Source of the DNA: Fimbriimonadia bacterium | GTDB lineage: Bacteria > Armatimonadota > Fimbriimonadia > Fimbriimonadales > Fimbriimonadaceae | Direction of reading: 5' to 3' | Assembly: GCA_029824475.1 (NCBI GenBank) | Contig: JALGYA010000013.1 | Location: 1 to 33,840 of the forward strand | Length of the DNA: 33,840 bases | Part shown: positions 1 to 5,602 of the stretch, piece by piece | Numbering within the stretch: the first letter of the stretch is position 1 | Layout: every line of letters begins with the position of its first letter | The notes under the pieces: generated by a model | Databases searched by the model: none | What the model was told of the DNA's origin: nothing | Seen by the model: the letters and a program-made list of their open reading frames with translations, nothing else | Translations under genes and position numbers: made by a program

Positions 1-2
1 GA

Positions 3-62
3 ATCTCTGAAGCCGTCTCTCTCTTTGGTGGAGGCTAGAGGACTCGGACCCCTGACCCCCTG
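3..62 (-). repeat. Decayed partial copy of the tRNA-Ala 3' part and its terminator arm
   Basis: Positions 3-62 match 1373-1432 with two mismatches (39/1409 and 47/1417). The shared stretch holds the distal arm of the tRNA terminator, the CCA end, the 3' acceptor strand and the T arm of the tRNA-Ala at 1396-1471. Past position 62 the anticodon stem-loop no longer matches. A D-arm-like stretch can be traced weakly to about 100, and no matching 5' acceptor strand is visible. It is therefore a tRNA remnant, not a working gene. It could be the leftover half of a tRNA-targeted insertion or a decayed tandem tRNA duplicate. The window starts inside it. Confidence 0.8.
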
Positions 63-138
63 TCCCGGCTAGCTGGGATGCTCATCCAACAGCTGGCGGA
101 TTGTCTCGGAGGACTTCGAGGACTTGATCTGCTTCTCA

Positions 139-172
139 CGCGCTCGACTGGACCCCATGGCAGTCGAGCGCG
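139..172. repeat. Perfect 12-bp inverted repeat (hairpin)
   Basis: The arms at 139-150 and 161-172 are exact reverse complements (CGCGCTCGACTG / CAGTCGAGCGCG) around a 10-nt loop. No T-run follows on either strand, so it is not a standard intrinsic terminator. It lies in the gene-free stretch between the tRNA remnant and the first REPIN, and its sequence is unrelated to the REPINs. I see nothing else in 63-243. It could be the end structure of an element or the remains of another repeat family. Confidence 0.6.
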
Positions 173-243
173 CTTGGCGAGGGAGGACGACAGTGGAGAT
201 TGCACCGATCTAGGAGCGGATACTCAACGCAGAGGCCCGATAT

Positions 244-339
244 CACAGCTGTTGTTCGCTTTGCTCTCAACAACAGTGCCACACGGCTAAATTCTAATTC
301 GAGTGCCACTGTTGTTTGGGCTTGGACAAACAGCAGTGC
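244..339. repeat. REPIN-like 96-bp palindrome, copy 1
   Basis: Two hairpin-forming halves lie in inverted orientation. Half A (244-282) has TGTTG/CAACA arms around a 13-nt loop. Half B (303-339) has CACTGTTGTTTG / CAAACAGCAGTG arms around an 8-nt loop. The inner edges (GTGCCAC) and outer edges (cactgctg-like / cagcagtg) are also inverted, so the whole 96 bp is a palindrome of hairpins, the usual build of a REPIN/BIME. The first bases of half A deviate (cacag instead of cactg). Confidence 0.85.
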
Positions 340-429
340 TGTTGATCACCTTGCTCTCAGCAACGGGGCCACGCGGCTGATGTCGAGTTCGTGTGCCACT
401 GTTGTTTGGGCTCGGACAAACAGCAGTGC
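334..429. repeat. REPIN-like 96-bp palindrome, copy 2 (left half degenerate)
   Basis: The right half (393-429) is a near-identical copy of half B, with one change in the loop. The left half (334-376) has drifted: its right arm reads cagcaacgg in place of caacaacag. The unit shares its first 6 bp with the end of copy 1. It ends 25 bp before the RAYT start codon at 455. Confidence 0.75.
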
Positions 430-454
430 TGCCCGTATCAGTAGAATACTGTCA

Positions 455-943
455 ATGGGAGAGCGCAAGCTGCGACGAACCTACGATGAGCCTGGTCACG
501 CTCGTTTCTTGACATTCAGTTGTTTCCACCGGCGGCAGTACTTGGCAGCAGATCGATCAAAGGACGTGTTCTTGGAGCATCTGGACGCTTCCAGGGCTCG
601 ACTTGAATTCGAGATCTGGGCATTCGTCGTCATGCCGGAGCATGTTCACCTGCTGATCAATCCTTCCGATGCATCGGTCGCTCAGATCCTGCAGTCAATC
701 AAACAGCCATCTTCACGCAGGCTTCGTAAATTGATCGGGTGTGGAACACCCTTTTGGCAGGCTGGAGGAGGCTATGATCGGAATATCTGGTCTCAAAGAG
801 CCATAGAAGTGACGGTTGACTACATTCACGAGAATCCTGTGCGTCGCAAACTCTGCACGGCATCAATCGACTACCCGTGGTCTTCTGCAGCTGCGGACGA
901 GGGCTTTGACAGCAGAATCAATGTTGACTCGTGGAGAGCTTGA
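455..943 (+). CDS. REP-associated tyrosine transposase (RAYT, Y1_Tnp/IS200-like fold)
   Basis: This 162-residue protein belongs to the HUH single-strand nuclease family that includes IS200/IS605 TnpA and TnpA_REP. Family knowledge says such enzymes nick single-stranded REP hairpins through a catalytic tyrosine. Visible signatures are the N-terminal 'GHARFLTFSCFHRR' block, the HUH motif in 'MPEHVHLLI' (about residues 62-70), 'FWQAGGGYDRNI', and the C-terminal 'VDYIHENPVRRKL' block with the likely catalytic Tyr. The open frame runs upstream to 200 through the REPINs, but conserved sequence begins at ATG 455, so I start it there. REPINs lie on both sides (244-429 and 951-1355), as expected for a RAYT and its substrate repeats. 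By eye the region is more AT-rich than the flanking operons, which suggests transfer. No second transposase or integrase is present. Confidence 0.92.
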   Translation: MGERKLRRTYDEPGHARFLTFSCFHRRQYLAADRSKDVFLEHLDASRARLEFEIWAFVVMPEHVHLLINPSDASVAQILQSIKQPSSRRLRKLIGCGTPFWQAGGGYDRNIWSQRAIEVTVDYIHENPVRRKLCTASIDYPWSSAAADEGFDSRINVDSWRA

Positions 944-950
944 CCCACCC

Positions 951-1046
951 CACTGCTGTTGTTCGCTTCGCTCTCAACAACAGTGGCACGCGGTTGACCT
1001 CGAGTCCGTGTGCCACTGTTGTTTGGGCTTGGACAAACAGCCGTGC
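951..1046. repeat. REPIN-like 96-bp palindrome, copy 3
   Basis: Same architecture as copy 1. Half A is 951-989 (CACTGCTGTTG / CAACAACAGTG around a 13-nt loop) and half B is 1010-1046, with one change in its last arm (cagccgtgc). It starts 8 bp after the RAYT stop. It is the first of three units starting at 951, 1106 and 1260, so the right-hand array is a tandem repeat with a 154-155 bp period. Confidence 0.88.
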
Positions 1047-1105
1047 GGAAACAGCCGCCACACAATCTGAAGTCGAATTTCTTCGGCCTAGTCGTGAGTC
1101 GATCT

Positions 1106-1201
1106 CACTGCTGTTGGTCGCTTTGCTCTCAACAACAGTGGCACGCGGTTGATATCTAATTCGTGTGCCACTGTTGTTTGGGCTTGGACAAACAGCAGTG
1201 C
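1106..1201. repeat. REPIN-like 96-bp palindrome, copy 4
   Basis: This is the cleanest copy. Half A is 1106-1144 and half B is 1165-1201, and both keep their full arms. The roughly 60-bp spacer before it contains 'cttcggcc' and 'gtcgtgagtcgatct', which recur before copy 5. The spacer was therefore copied together with the palindrome. Confidence 0.88.
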
Positions 1202-1259
1202 AGAAAAGCCCGCGCGTGACCTGAAGCCGCATATCTTCGGCCTTGTCGTGAGTCGATCT

Positions 1260-1355
1260 CACTGCTGTTGGTCGCTTCGCTCTCAACAACAGTGGCACGC
1301 GGATAACCTCAAGCTCGTGTCACTGTTGTTCAGGCTTGGACAGACCGCAGTAATA
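1260..1355. repeat. REPIN-like 96-bp palindrome, copy 5 (right half degenerate)
   Basis: Half A (1260-1298) is intact. Half B (from about 1317) has several substitutions, including cagaccgcag for caaacagcag, and loses the terminal arm. Its right edge abuts the A-run (T-run on the minus strand) of the tRNA-Ala terminator at 1355-1360. The array thus ends exactly at the end of the tRNA transcription unit. Confidence 0.75.
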
Positions 1356-1386
1356 AAAAACGGCTTCAGAGCATCTCTGAAGCCGT
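1355..1386 (-). terminator. Rho-independent terminator of the tRNA-Ala gene
   Basis: A perfect 12-bp stem (1360-1371 with 1375-1386, ACGGCTTCAGAG and its complement) closes a 3-nt loop. On the minus strand it is followed by a T-run (plus A's 1355-1360). It lies about 10 bp past the CCA end of the tRNA. One arm of the same hairpin recurs at 3-16 in the decayed copy. Confidence 0.9.
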
Positions 1387-1395
1387 CTCTCTCTT

Positions 1396-1471
1396 TGGTG
1401 GAGGCTAGGGGACTCGAACCCCTGACCCCCTGCTTGCAAAGCAGGTGCTCTCCCAACTGAGCTAAGCCCCC
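1396..1471 (-). tRNA. tRNA-Ala, anticodon UGC
   Basis: Read on the minus strand, the 76-nt sequence folds as a full cloverleaf. The acceptor GGGGGCT pairs with AGCCTCC (one G-T pair). The D arm contains TTGGGAGAGC. The anticodon loop CTTTGCAAG has TGC at plus 1438-1436. The T arm is AGGGG-TTCGAAC-CCCT and the CCA end is encoded. It has its own promoter and terminator and is transcribed divergently from the operon at 1564. Its 3' part is repeated at 3-62, on the far side of the RAYT/REPIN block. Confidence 0.97.
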
Positions 1472-1486
1472 ACGCGAGAGAAGCCG

Positions 1487-1492
1487 ATTATA
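1487..1492 (-). promoter_or_regulatory. Extended -10 promoter element for tRNA-Ala
   Basis: On the minus strand the sequence reads TGG-TATAAT, a consensus -10 with an extended TGn, 15 bp before the mature tRNA 5' end. No good -35 is seen at the usual distance, which fits an extended -10 promoter. It lies in the 92-bp gap shared with hisN. Confidence 0.75.
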
Positions 1493-1563
1493 CCAGCCGC
1501 CAAACAGGTCCCAGGGTCGCTCCGGCCAACCTTCGGGACCTCCGATCAGCCACAATCCGGAAC

Positions 1564-2316
1564 ATGATCTCGACTCGCCTCGAATTCGCCATTGAGGCGG
1601 CCACGAAAGGCGCGGCAGCAACCCTGGAGCATTTCCAGAAGGGAATCGGCTGGGAGCGCAAATCCGACGACAGCCCAGTCACCATTGCCGACCACCTGGC
1701 AGAGCAGATCATCCGCGACGAGATCGCGAAGCACTTCCCTGGCGAAACGATCCTCGGCGAGGAACAGGGTCTGACCGGTGAGCACGGAGACCGCTGGGTG
1801 ATCGACCCGATCGACGGCACCAAGTCATTCGCTGCTGGCGCACCTCTCTACGCAACACTGCTCTCTTACGAAATGGAGGACGAGCCGGTACTCGGCGTCT
1901 GTGTCCTGCCCGCCCTCAACGAGGTCTATGCAGCTTCAAAGGGCGAAGGCGCCTACCTGAACGGAGTTGAAACCCACGTGAGAGAGGCCAGCCTGGAAGA
2001 CAGCATCATCTGCACCGGCAGCATCCCCTCACTCATCGAATTCCATCGCATGAACGGCATGCAGATGATCGGAGAACGCGTGATGGCGGTTAGGGGCTGG
2101 GGCGACGCCTATGGCCACATGATGGTCGCGGCAGGCCGAGCACAGGCGATGATCGACCCGATCGTCAACCACTGGGACATCAGCGCACCATCAATCATCG
2201 TTCGGGAAGCAGGCGGCTGCTTCACAGATTTCCACGGCGGCGAGACACTTGCGCATGAAGGGATCTCCTGTACGCCGGGGCTGCAGCGCAAGATTCTAGA
2301 GGCATTCCAGGCATGA
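1564..2316 (+). CDS. hisN: Inositol monophosphatase-family phosphatase, probably HisN-type histidinol-phosphatase
   Basis: This 250-residue protein belongs to the Mg-dependent IMPase/FBPase superfamily. Metal-binding motifs are present: GEEQG (about 65-69), DPIDGTKSF (81-89) and WDISAP (204-209). The RGWGDAYG stretch (177-184) resembles that of HisN-type histidinol-phosphatases rather than inositol or fructose-bisphosphate phosphatases. The likely reaction is L-histidinol phosphate to L-histidinol plus phosphate in histidine synthesis, in the cytoplasm. It is the first gene of a six-gene operon and shares an ATGA overlap with ruvX (2313-2316). No other his gene is in the window, so the substrate is inferred from sequence type only; a general inositol or nucleotide phosphatase is the alternative. 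The superfamily call is firm. Confidence 0.85.
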   Translation: MISTRLEFAIEAATKGAAATLEHFQKGIGWERKSDDSPVTIADHLAEQIIRDEIAKHFPGETILGEEQGLTGEHGDRWVIDPIDGTKSFAAGAPLYATLLSYEMEDEPVLGVCVLPALNEVYAASKGEGAYLNGVETHVREASLEDSIICTGSIPSLIEFHRMNGMQMIGERVMAVRGWGDAYGHMMVAAGRAQAMIDPIVNHWDISAPSIIVREAGGCFTDFHGGETLAHEGISCTPGLQRKILEAFQA

Positions 2317-2729
2317 GGCTCGTGGGCATCGACTTCGGAGGGACCAGGATCGGCGTCGCTGTCACCGACACCAAACCCGGCATCCCCAGCGCAAGGCCAC
2401 ATCTTAAGGCCTCCGGAAAACTATCCACAGATGCCGCAGCCATCGCCCAGATCGTCCGTAAGGAAGAGGCAGACGCCGTCGTGCTCGGCCTACCCTTAGA
2501 CAAGGGCGAAGAGACTAAAATGTCCAAGATTTGCCGAAAACTGGGCGCAGAAATTGAGGCCCGAGGCGTTGTTCTCTTTGTAGTCGACGAGGCGTTGACA
2601 AGCGTCGAGGCTGAATCCGACCTCTCTGGCATGGGTTTGAAGGCAAGCCAGGTGAGAAAGCAGGTCGATGGTGAGGCTGCGGTGAGAATTCTATTGAGGC
2701 ACTTGGAGGCGCATGAAAACGGCAGCTAA
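2313..2729 (+). CDS. ruvX: RuvX/YqgF-type Holliday-junction resolvase-like nuclease
   Basis: This 138-residue protein is the usual size for the YqgF/RuvX family, which has an RNase H-like fold. It shows the N-terminal 'GIDFGGTRIGVAVTD' strand with an acidic residue at D7, 'VVLGLPLDKG' (about 57-64), 'VDEALTS' (91-97) and a late acid in 'VDGEAAVRILL' (118-127). Known members act in pre-16S rRNA 5'-end maturation and as putative Holliday-junction nucleases; the first role is the better supported in bacteria. Its start overlaps the hisN stop by 4 bp and its end overlaps mltG by 17 bp. The ruvX-mltG pairing occurs in several bacterial phyla. Confidence 0.92.
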   Translation: MRLVGIDFGGTRIGVAVTDTKPGIPSARPHLKASGKLSTDAAAIAQIVRKEEADAVVLGLPLDKGEETKMSKICRKLGAEIEARGVVLFVVDEALTSVEAESDLSGMGLKASQVRKQVDGEAAVRILLRHLEAHENGS

Positions 2730-3714
2730 AATCCTAGTCGTCCTCATCCTGCTCGCTGCAGGAACCGCCTGGTACGGCTGGTCTTGGCTCAAACGCGAGA
2801 CAGCGCCAATGCCGACTGCTGCCAACTTCTACATTAGATTTGAGCCTGGCACCTCAGTGCAGGCAGCGCTGACGGAGCTCCAGGAGCGGAAGGTTGTCAG
2901 GAATCCTGAGGCGGCAAAGTACTGGATCAAGTACAAGGAGCTGCCCTCCACAATCCAATCCGGCAGCTACGAACTGCACGCCGGTATGTCCCTGGGGGCG
3001 ATCATGCGAGCCCTTCAGGACCCGATTACACAGATGGTCCGTGTGCCGGAAGGCTGGTGGATCGCTCGTGTCGCTAAACGGCTTGAAGAGCACGATGTCT
3101 GCAGCGCTGCGGAATACGTGCGGCTCTCCAAGCGCCCTGACCTGTTCATAGACGCAGTCGAATTCTCACTACCCGAAGGATCGCTGGAGGGCTATCTCTA
3201 TCCAGACACCTATGACCTCCCGCCGCTGATCGGAGCGGAAGAGACAATCCGCAGACAGCTCAGAGCGTTCAGCGACAAAGTCGAAGTGCCGGAAGACGCC
3301 GATCTCCACAGGGCTGTCACGTCAGCCTCGATCATTGAGCTCGAAGCCGCTTTAGATGAAGAACGGGCGGTCATTGCTGGCGTCATAGAGAACCGGATCA
3401 AGGACCGGATGACTCTCGATATGGACGCCTCGGTCCTGTACGCCCTGCAGGAGTGGAAGGTGCTCGGACCTGGCGTGGTCAAGACGATTAAGTCTCCATA
3501 CAACACCTACCTCCATCCCGGACTCCCGCCCGGTCCGATCGGCTCCCCCTCTGCCAAGAGCATCGCGGCAGCGTTGGCGCCAGCTGAGCATAGGCTGTAC
3601 TACTACGTCGCCCGGCCCAACCGGAGCCATCTCTTTGCCACAACTTACGCCGCCCACAGAGGCAATATTCGCAAGGCCCGCAAGGAATGGAGAGAGCAGG
3701 AGGATGACGCATGA
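2713..3714 (+). CDS. mltG: Endolytic murein transglycosylase MltG
   Basis: This 333-residue inner-membrane protein cleaves nascent glycan strands and so sets glycan chain length. A single N-terminal membrane segment (about 5-26) anchors it, and the catalytic YceG-like domain faces the periplasm. Family motifs are 'LPEGSLEGYLYPDTY' (153-167), 'ASIIELEAALDEER' (205-218, containing the catalytic Glu), 'ENRIKDRMTLDMDASVLY' (226-243) and 'SPYNTYLHPGLPPGPI' (261-276). The length is normal. The gene begins inside the ruvX 3' end and is coupled to the next gene by an ATGA overlap at 3711-3714. Confidence 0.95.
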   Translation: MKTAAKILVVLILLAAGTAWYGWSWLKRETAPMPTAANFYIRFEPGTSVQAALTELQERKVVRNPEAAKYWIKYKELPSTIQSGSYELHAGMSLGAIMRALQDPITQMVRVPEGWWIARVAKRLEEHDVCSAAEYVRLSKRPDLFIDAVEFSLPEGSLEGYLYPDTYDLPPLIGAEETIRRQLRAFSDKVEVPEDADLHRAVTSASIIELEAALDEERAVIAGVIENRIKDRMTLDMDASVLYALQEWKVLGPGVVKTIKSPYNTYLHPGLPPGPIGSPSAKSIAAALAPAEHRLYYYVARPNRSHLFATTYAAHRGNIRKARKEWREQEDDA

Positions 3715-4778
3715 GACACCCAGGCGCTGGTGAATACGACAAGGAGTCGATGCCGAAGGGGCTGCGAAGATTCTCCCCCAAATGGGCGCTCAACGAACTC
3801 ACAGATGCTGATCTAGGTCAGCTGAAAGAGAGCGGATGCAAGCTCGTTCTGCTTGATGTTGACAACACGCTCCTGCCCTGGCGGGAAGAAGAGATTGATC
3901 AGTCTGTACATGACTGGATTGCAGAAGGCAAAGCGCATGACATGCAGTTCTGCATCCTGAGCAACACCAAACGGCCTGACAGGCTGGCGCGCATCTCCGA
4001 AAAGCTTGGCGTGGACCACATCCGCGGCAAGTTCAAGCCGAGCCGCCAGATGTACTTCCAGGCTCTCGAAAAATACGGTGTCGAACCGGGCGAAACCGTC
4101 ATGATCGGCGACCAGCTCCTGACCGACATCCTCGGAGCAAACCGAGCCGGCATCGATGCGATCTGGGCAAAACCGATCAACAAGCGGGAGTTTGTAGGCA
4201 CACGCTTCCTCAGCCGAAATGTGGAGAAGGTGATCGGGGTTTTTATCGCCACCTACTTCTCACCAGAAAGAGGAGACCTCAAGAAGGGGTTGATGCACAG
4301 CGAGACCTTCCGCCAGGCGCTTAAGTTCATCGTCGTCGGCGGCACGAGCTTCATCATCGACTACAGCATCACGATGACGATCTGGAAGGGTCTGCCCGTG
4401 GGTGATGTCCTTGGCCAGGCCGGGCTGGACAATCTGCCGAGTCTCTTCACGTGGGCCGAGGATGCTTCATCTGCCGGCTTCCCAATCGCGAAAGCTCTTG
4501 GTGCTGGAACCGCGATGGTCTACAACTTCTGGCTCAATCGCCGCTGGACCTTCAGGGCCACGGCACATGCCGGCAAAAAAGAGCAGTTCGCGAAGTTTCT
4601 GCTCATCTCCGGCACGGGGATGCTCTGGAATATCTTCCTCGCATCATTCTTCAAGCAGATTCTGCCGTTCACTGATGTCAACAACGCGCGCGTCGGCATT
4701 CTGATCGCGACGGGCTTTGTTGCTGTCTGGAATTTCACTGGCCAGAAGCTGTTTGCATTCCGCAGGAAGGATGCATGA
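3711..4778 (+). CDS. YqeG-type HAD IIIA phosphatase fused to a GtrA-like membrane domain
   Basis: Two families are joined in one 355-residue chain. Residues about 14-190 are a HAD phosphatase of the YqeG/GEP4 type: motif I DVDNT (49-53), motif II in ILSNT (82-86), Lys in GKFKPS (106-111) and motif IV GDQLLTD (133-139). Residues about 200-352 form a four-helix GtrA-like domain with 'ALKFIVVGGTSFIIDY', 'YNFWLNRRWTF' and 'WNFTGQKLFAF'. Yeast GEP4, a relative, dephosphorylates phosphatidylglycerophosphate; GtrA proteins are thought to move polyprenyl-linked sugars across the membrane. A membrane-tethered lipid phosphatase is therefore an inference. AGGAGG at 3698-3703, 7 bp before ATG 3711, supports this start; ATG 3750 is the alternative. 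The next gene is aroE, as near yqeG in Bacillus. No frameshift or stop separates the domains. Confidence 0.9.
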   Translation: MRHPGAGEYDKESMPKGLRRFSPKWALNELTDADLGQLKESGCKLVLLDVDNTLLPWREEEIDQSVHDWIAEGKAHDMQFCILSNTKRPDRLARISEKLGVDHIRGKFKPSRQMYFQALEKYGVEPGETVMIGDQLLTDILGANRAGIDAIWAKPINKREFVGTRFLSRNVEKVIGVFIATYFSPERGDLKKGLMHSETFRQALKFIVVGGTSFIIDYSITMTIWKGLPVGDVLGQAGLDNLPSLFTWAEDASSAGFPIAKALGAGTAMVYNFWLNRRWTFRATAHAGKKEQFAKFLLISGTGMLWNIFLASFFKQILPFTDVNNARVGILIATGFVAVWNFTGQKLFAFRRKDA

Positions 4779-5602
4779 ATAAGTTCTTCGAGTGGCAAGA
4801 GAGTCCTGAATGTGACTTCGCCGTCCTCGGGTCTCCTGTTGGACACTCTCTCTCACCGGCAATGCACTCGGCGGCGTATGCAGCCGCAGGGCTCGATTTG
4901 GACTACATCGCCATTCAATGCGAGCCTGATGACTTCCCGGCGGCCTTGGAGCGGCTCAGCAGCCAAGGCTGTCAGGGCGTCAACGTCACGGTCCCCAACA
5001 AGTTTGCGGCATACGAGTGGGCTCAAAGCCACGGAGGCCTTGCTGGAGAAGACGTGGGCGCTGCCCCAACGGTCAGCGTGAACACAATCTGCCTCGATTC
5101 CGGGGCTGGCATCAGCACCGATGAGCCTGGGTTTATGGCGAGTCTGCGCGCATTTGGCATTCTGCGCAAGAAGAAAACGCTGCTCCTTGGTGCGGGCGGT
5201 TCGGCGCAGGCTCTTGCGCTGAGGCTTCTCAAAGATGAATGGCCTCTGACCGTCTGGAACCGGACCTCTTCGAAGTGGGACGACTTCTGCGATCAGCGTG
5301 GGGTGGATATCCCCATTCTGGATCAGCCCGATCCGACCGACTTCGAGCTTATCATCAACGCGACCTCCACCGGGCTCACCCAGACATCGCTCGGCATCGA
5401 ATGGTCGAAGGCAGACCCGAGCGCACACGTCGTTGACCTCGCCTATGGGGAGCGCCTGCCCGTGCTCCTGGCGGAAGCGAGAACAGCAGGGCTGAAAGTC
5501 CATGATGGTCGGCAGATGCTGATGGAGCAAGGGGCCCTCTCTTTTGAGTGGTGGCTCGACATTGCTGCCCCCAGAGCAGATATGCTGAAGGCGATCTCAT
5601 GA
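4775..5602 (+). CDS. aroE: Shikimate dehydrogenase (NADP+)
   Basis: This 275-residue enzyme reduces 3-dehydroshikimate to shikimate with NADPH in the aromatic amino acid pathway. It has the substrate Ser pair in 'GHSLSPAMH' (23-31), the catalytic Lys in 'NVTVPNK' (K76), 'SVNTI' (101-105), the catalytic Asp (D116), a Rossmann 'LLLGAGGSAQALAL' (136-149), 'NATSTGL' and a closing 'HDGRQMLMEQGA'. The usual G-x-NTDGxGF segment reads GISTDEPGF here, with Asn to Ser and Gly to Glu changes next to the kept Asp. This may alter kinetics or substrate choice, so a paralogue-like AroE or YdiB-type activity is possible. Translation is coupled to the preceding gene (ATGA 4775-4778) and to tsaC (5599-5602). 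Confidence 0.93.
   Translation: MNKFFEWQESPECDFAVLGSPVGHSLSPAMHSAAYAAAGLDLDYIAIQCEPDDFPAALERLSSQGCQGVNVTVPNKFAAYEWAQSHGGLAGEDVGAAPTVSVNTICLDSGAGISTDEPGFMASLRAFGILRKKKTLLLGAGGSAQALALRLLKDEWPLTVWNRTSSKWDDFCDQRGVDIPILDQPDPTDFELIINATSTGLTQTSLGIEWSKADPSAHVVDLAYGERLPVLLAEARTAGLKVHDGRQMLMEQGALSFEWWLDIAAPRADMLKAIS

Noticed and set aside
3-62. A second functional tRNA gene
   Set aside because: The anticodon stem-loop does not fold with a 7-nt loop and the 5' acceptor strand is missing, so it is a remnant.
200-454. N-terminal extension of the RAYT to position 200
   Set aside because: The extension translates REPIN DNA (repeated NNSATRL/TVVWAWTNSSA); RAYT homology begins at 455.
918-1298. Minus-strand open frame of 126 codons and others through the REPINs
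   Set aside because: They read through palindromic repeats and give repeated AVCPSPNNS-like translations with no domain; repeat-driven open frames.
944-1355. CRISPR array
   Set aside because: The repeat units are 96-bp palindromes of two hairpins with similar, not unique, spacers, and no cas gene is near. They fit REPINs next to a RAYT.
1-1471. Integrative element with an integrase
   Set aside because: The tRNA-derived repeats suggest it, but no integrase or excisionase gene lies between them.
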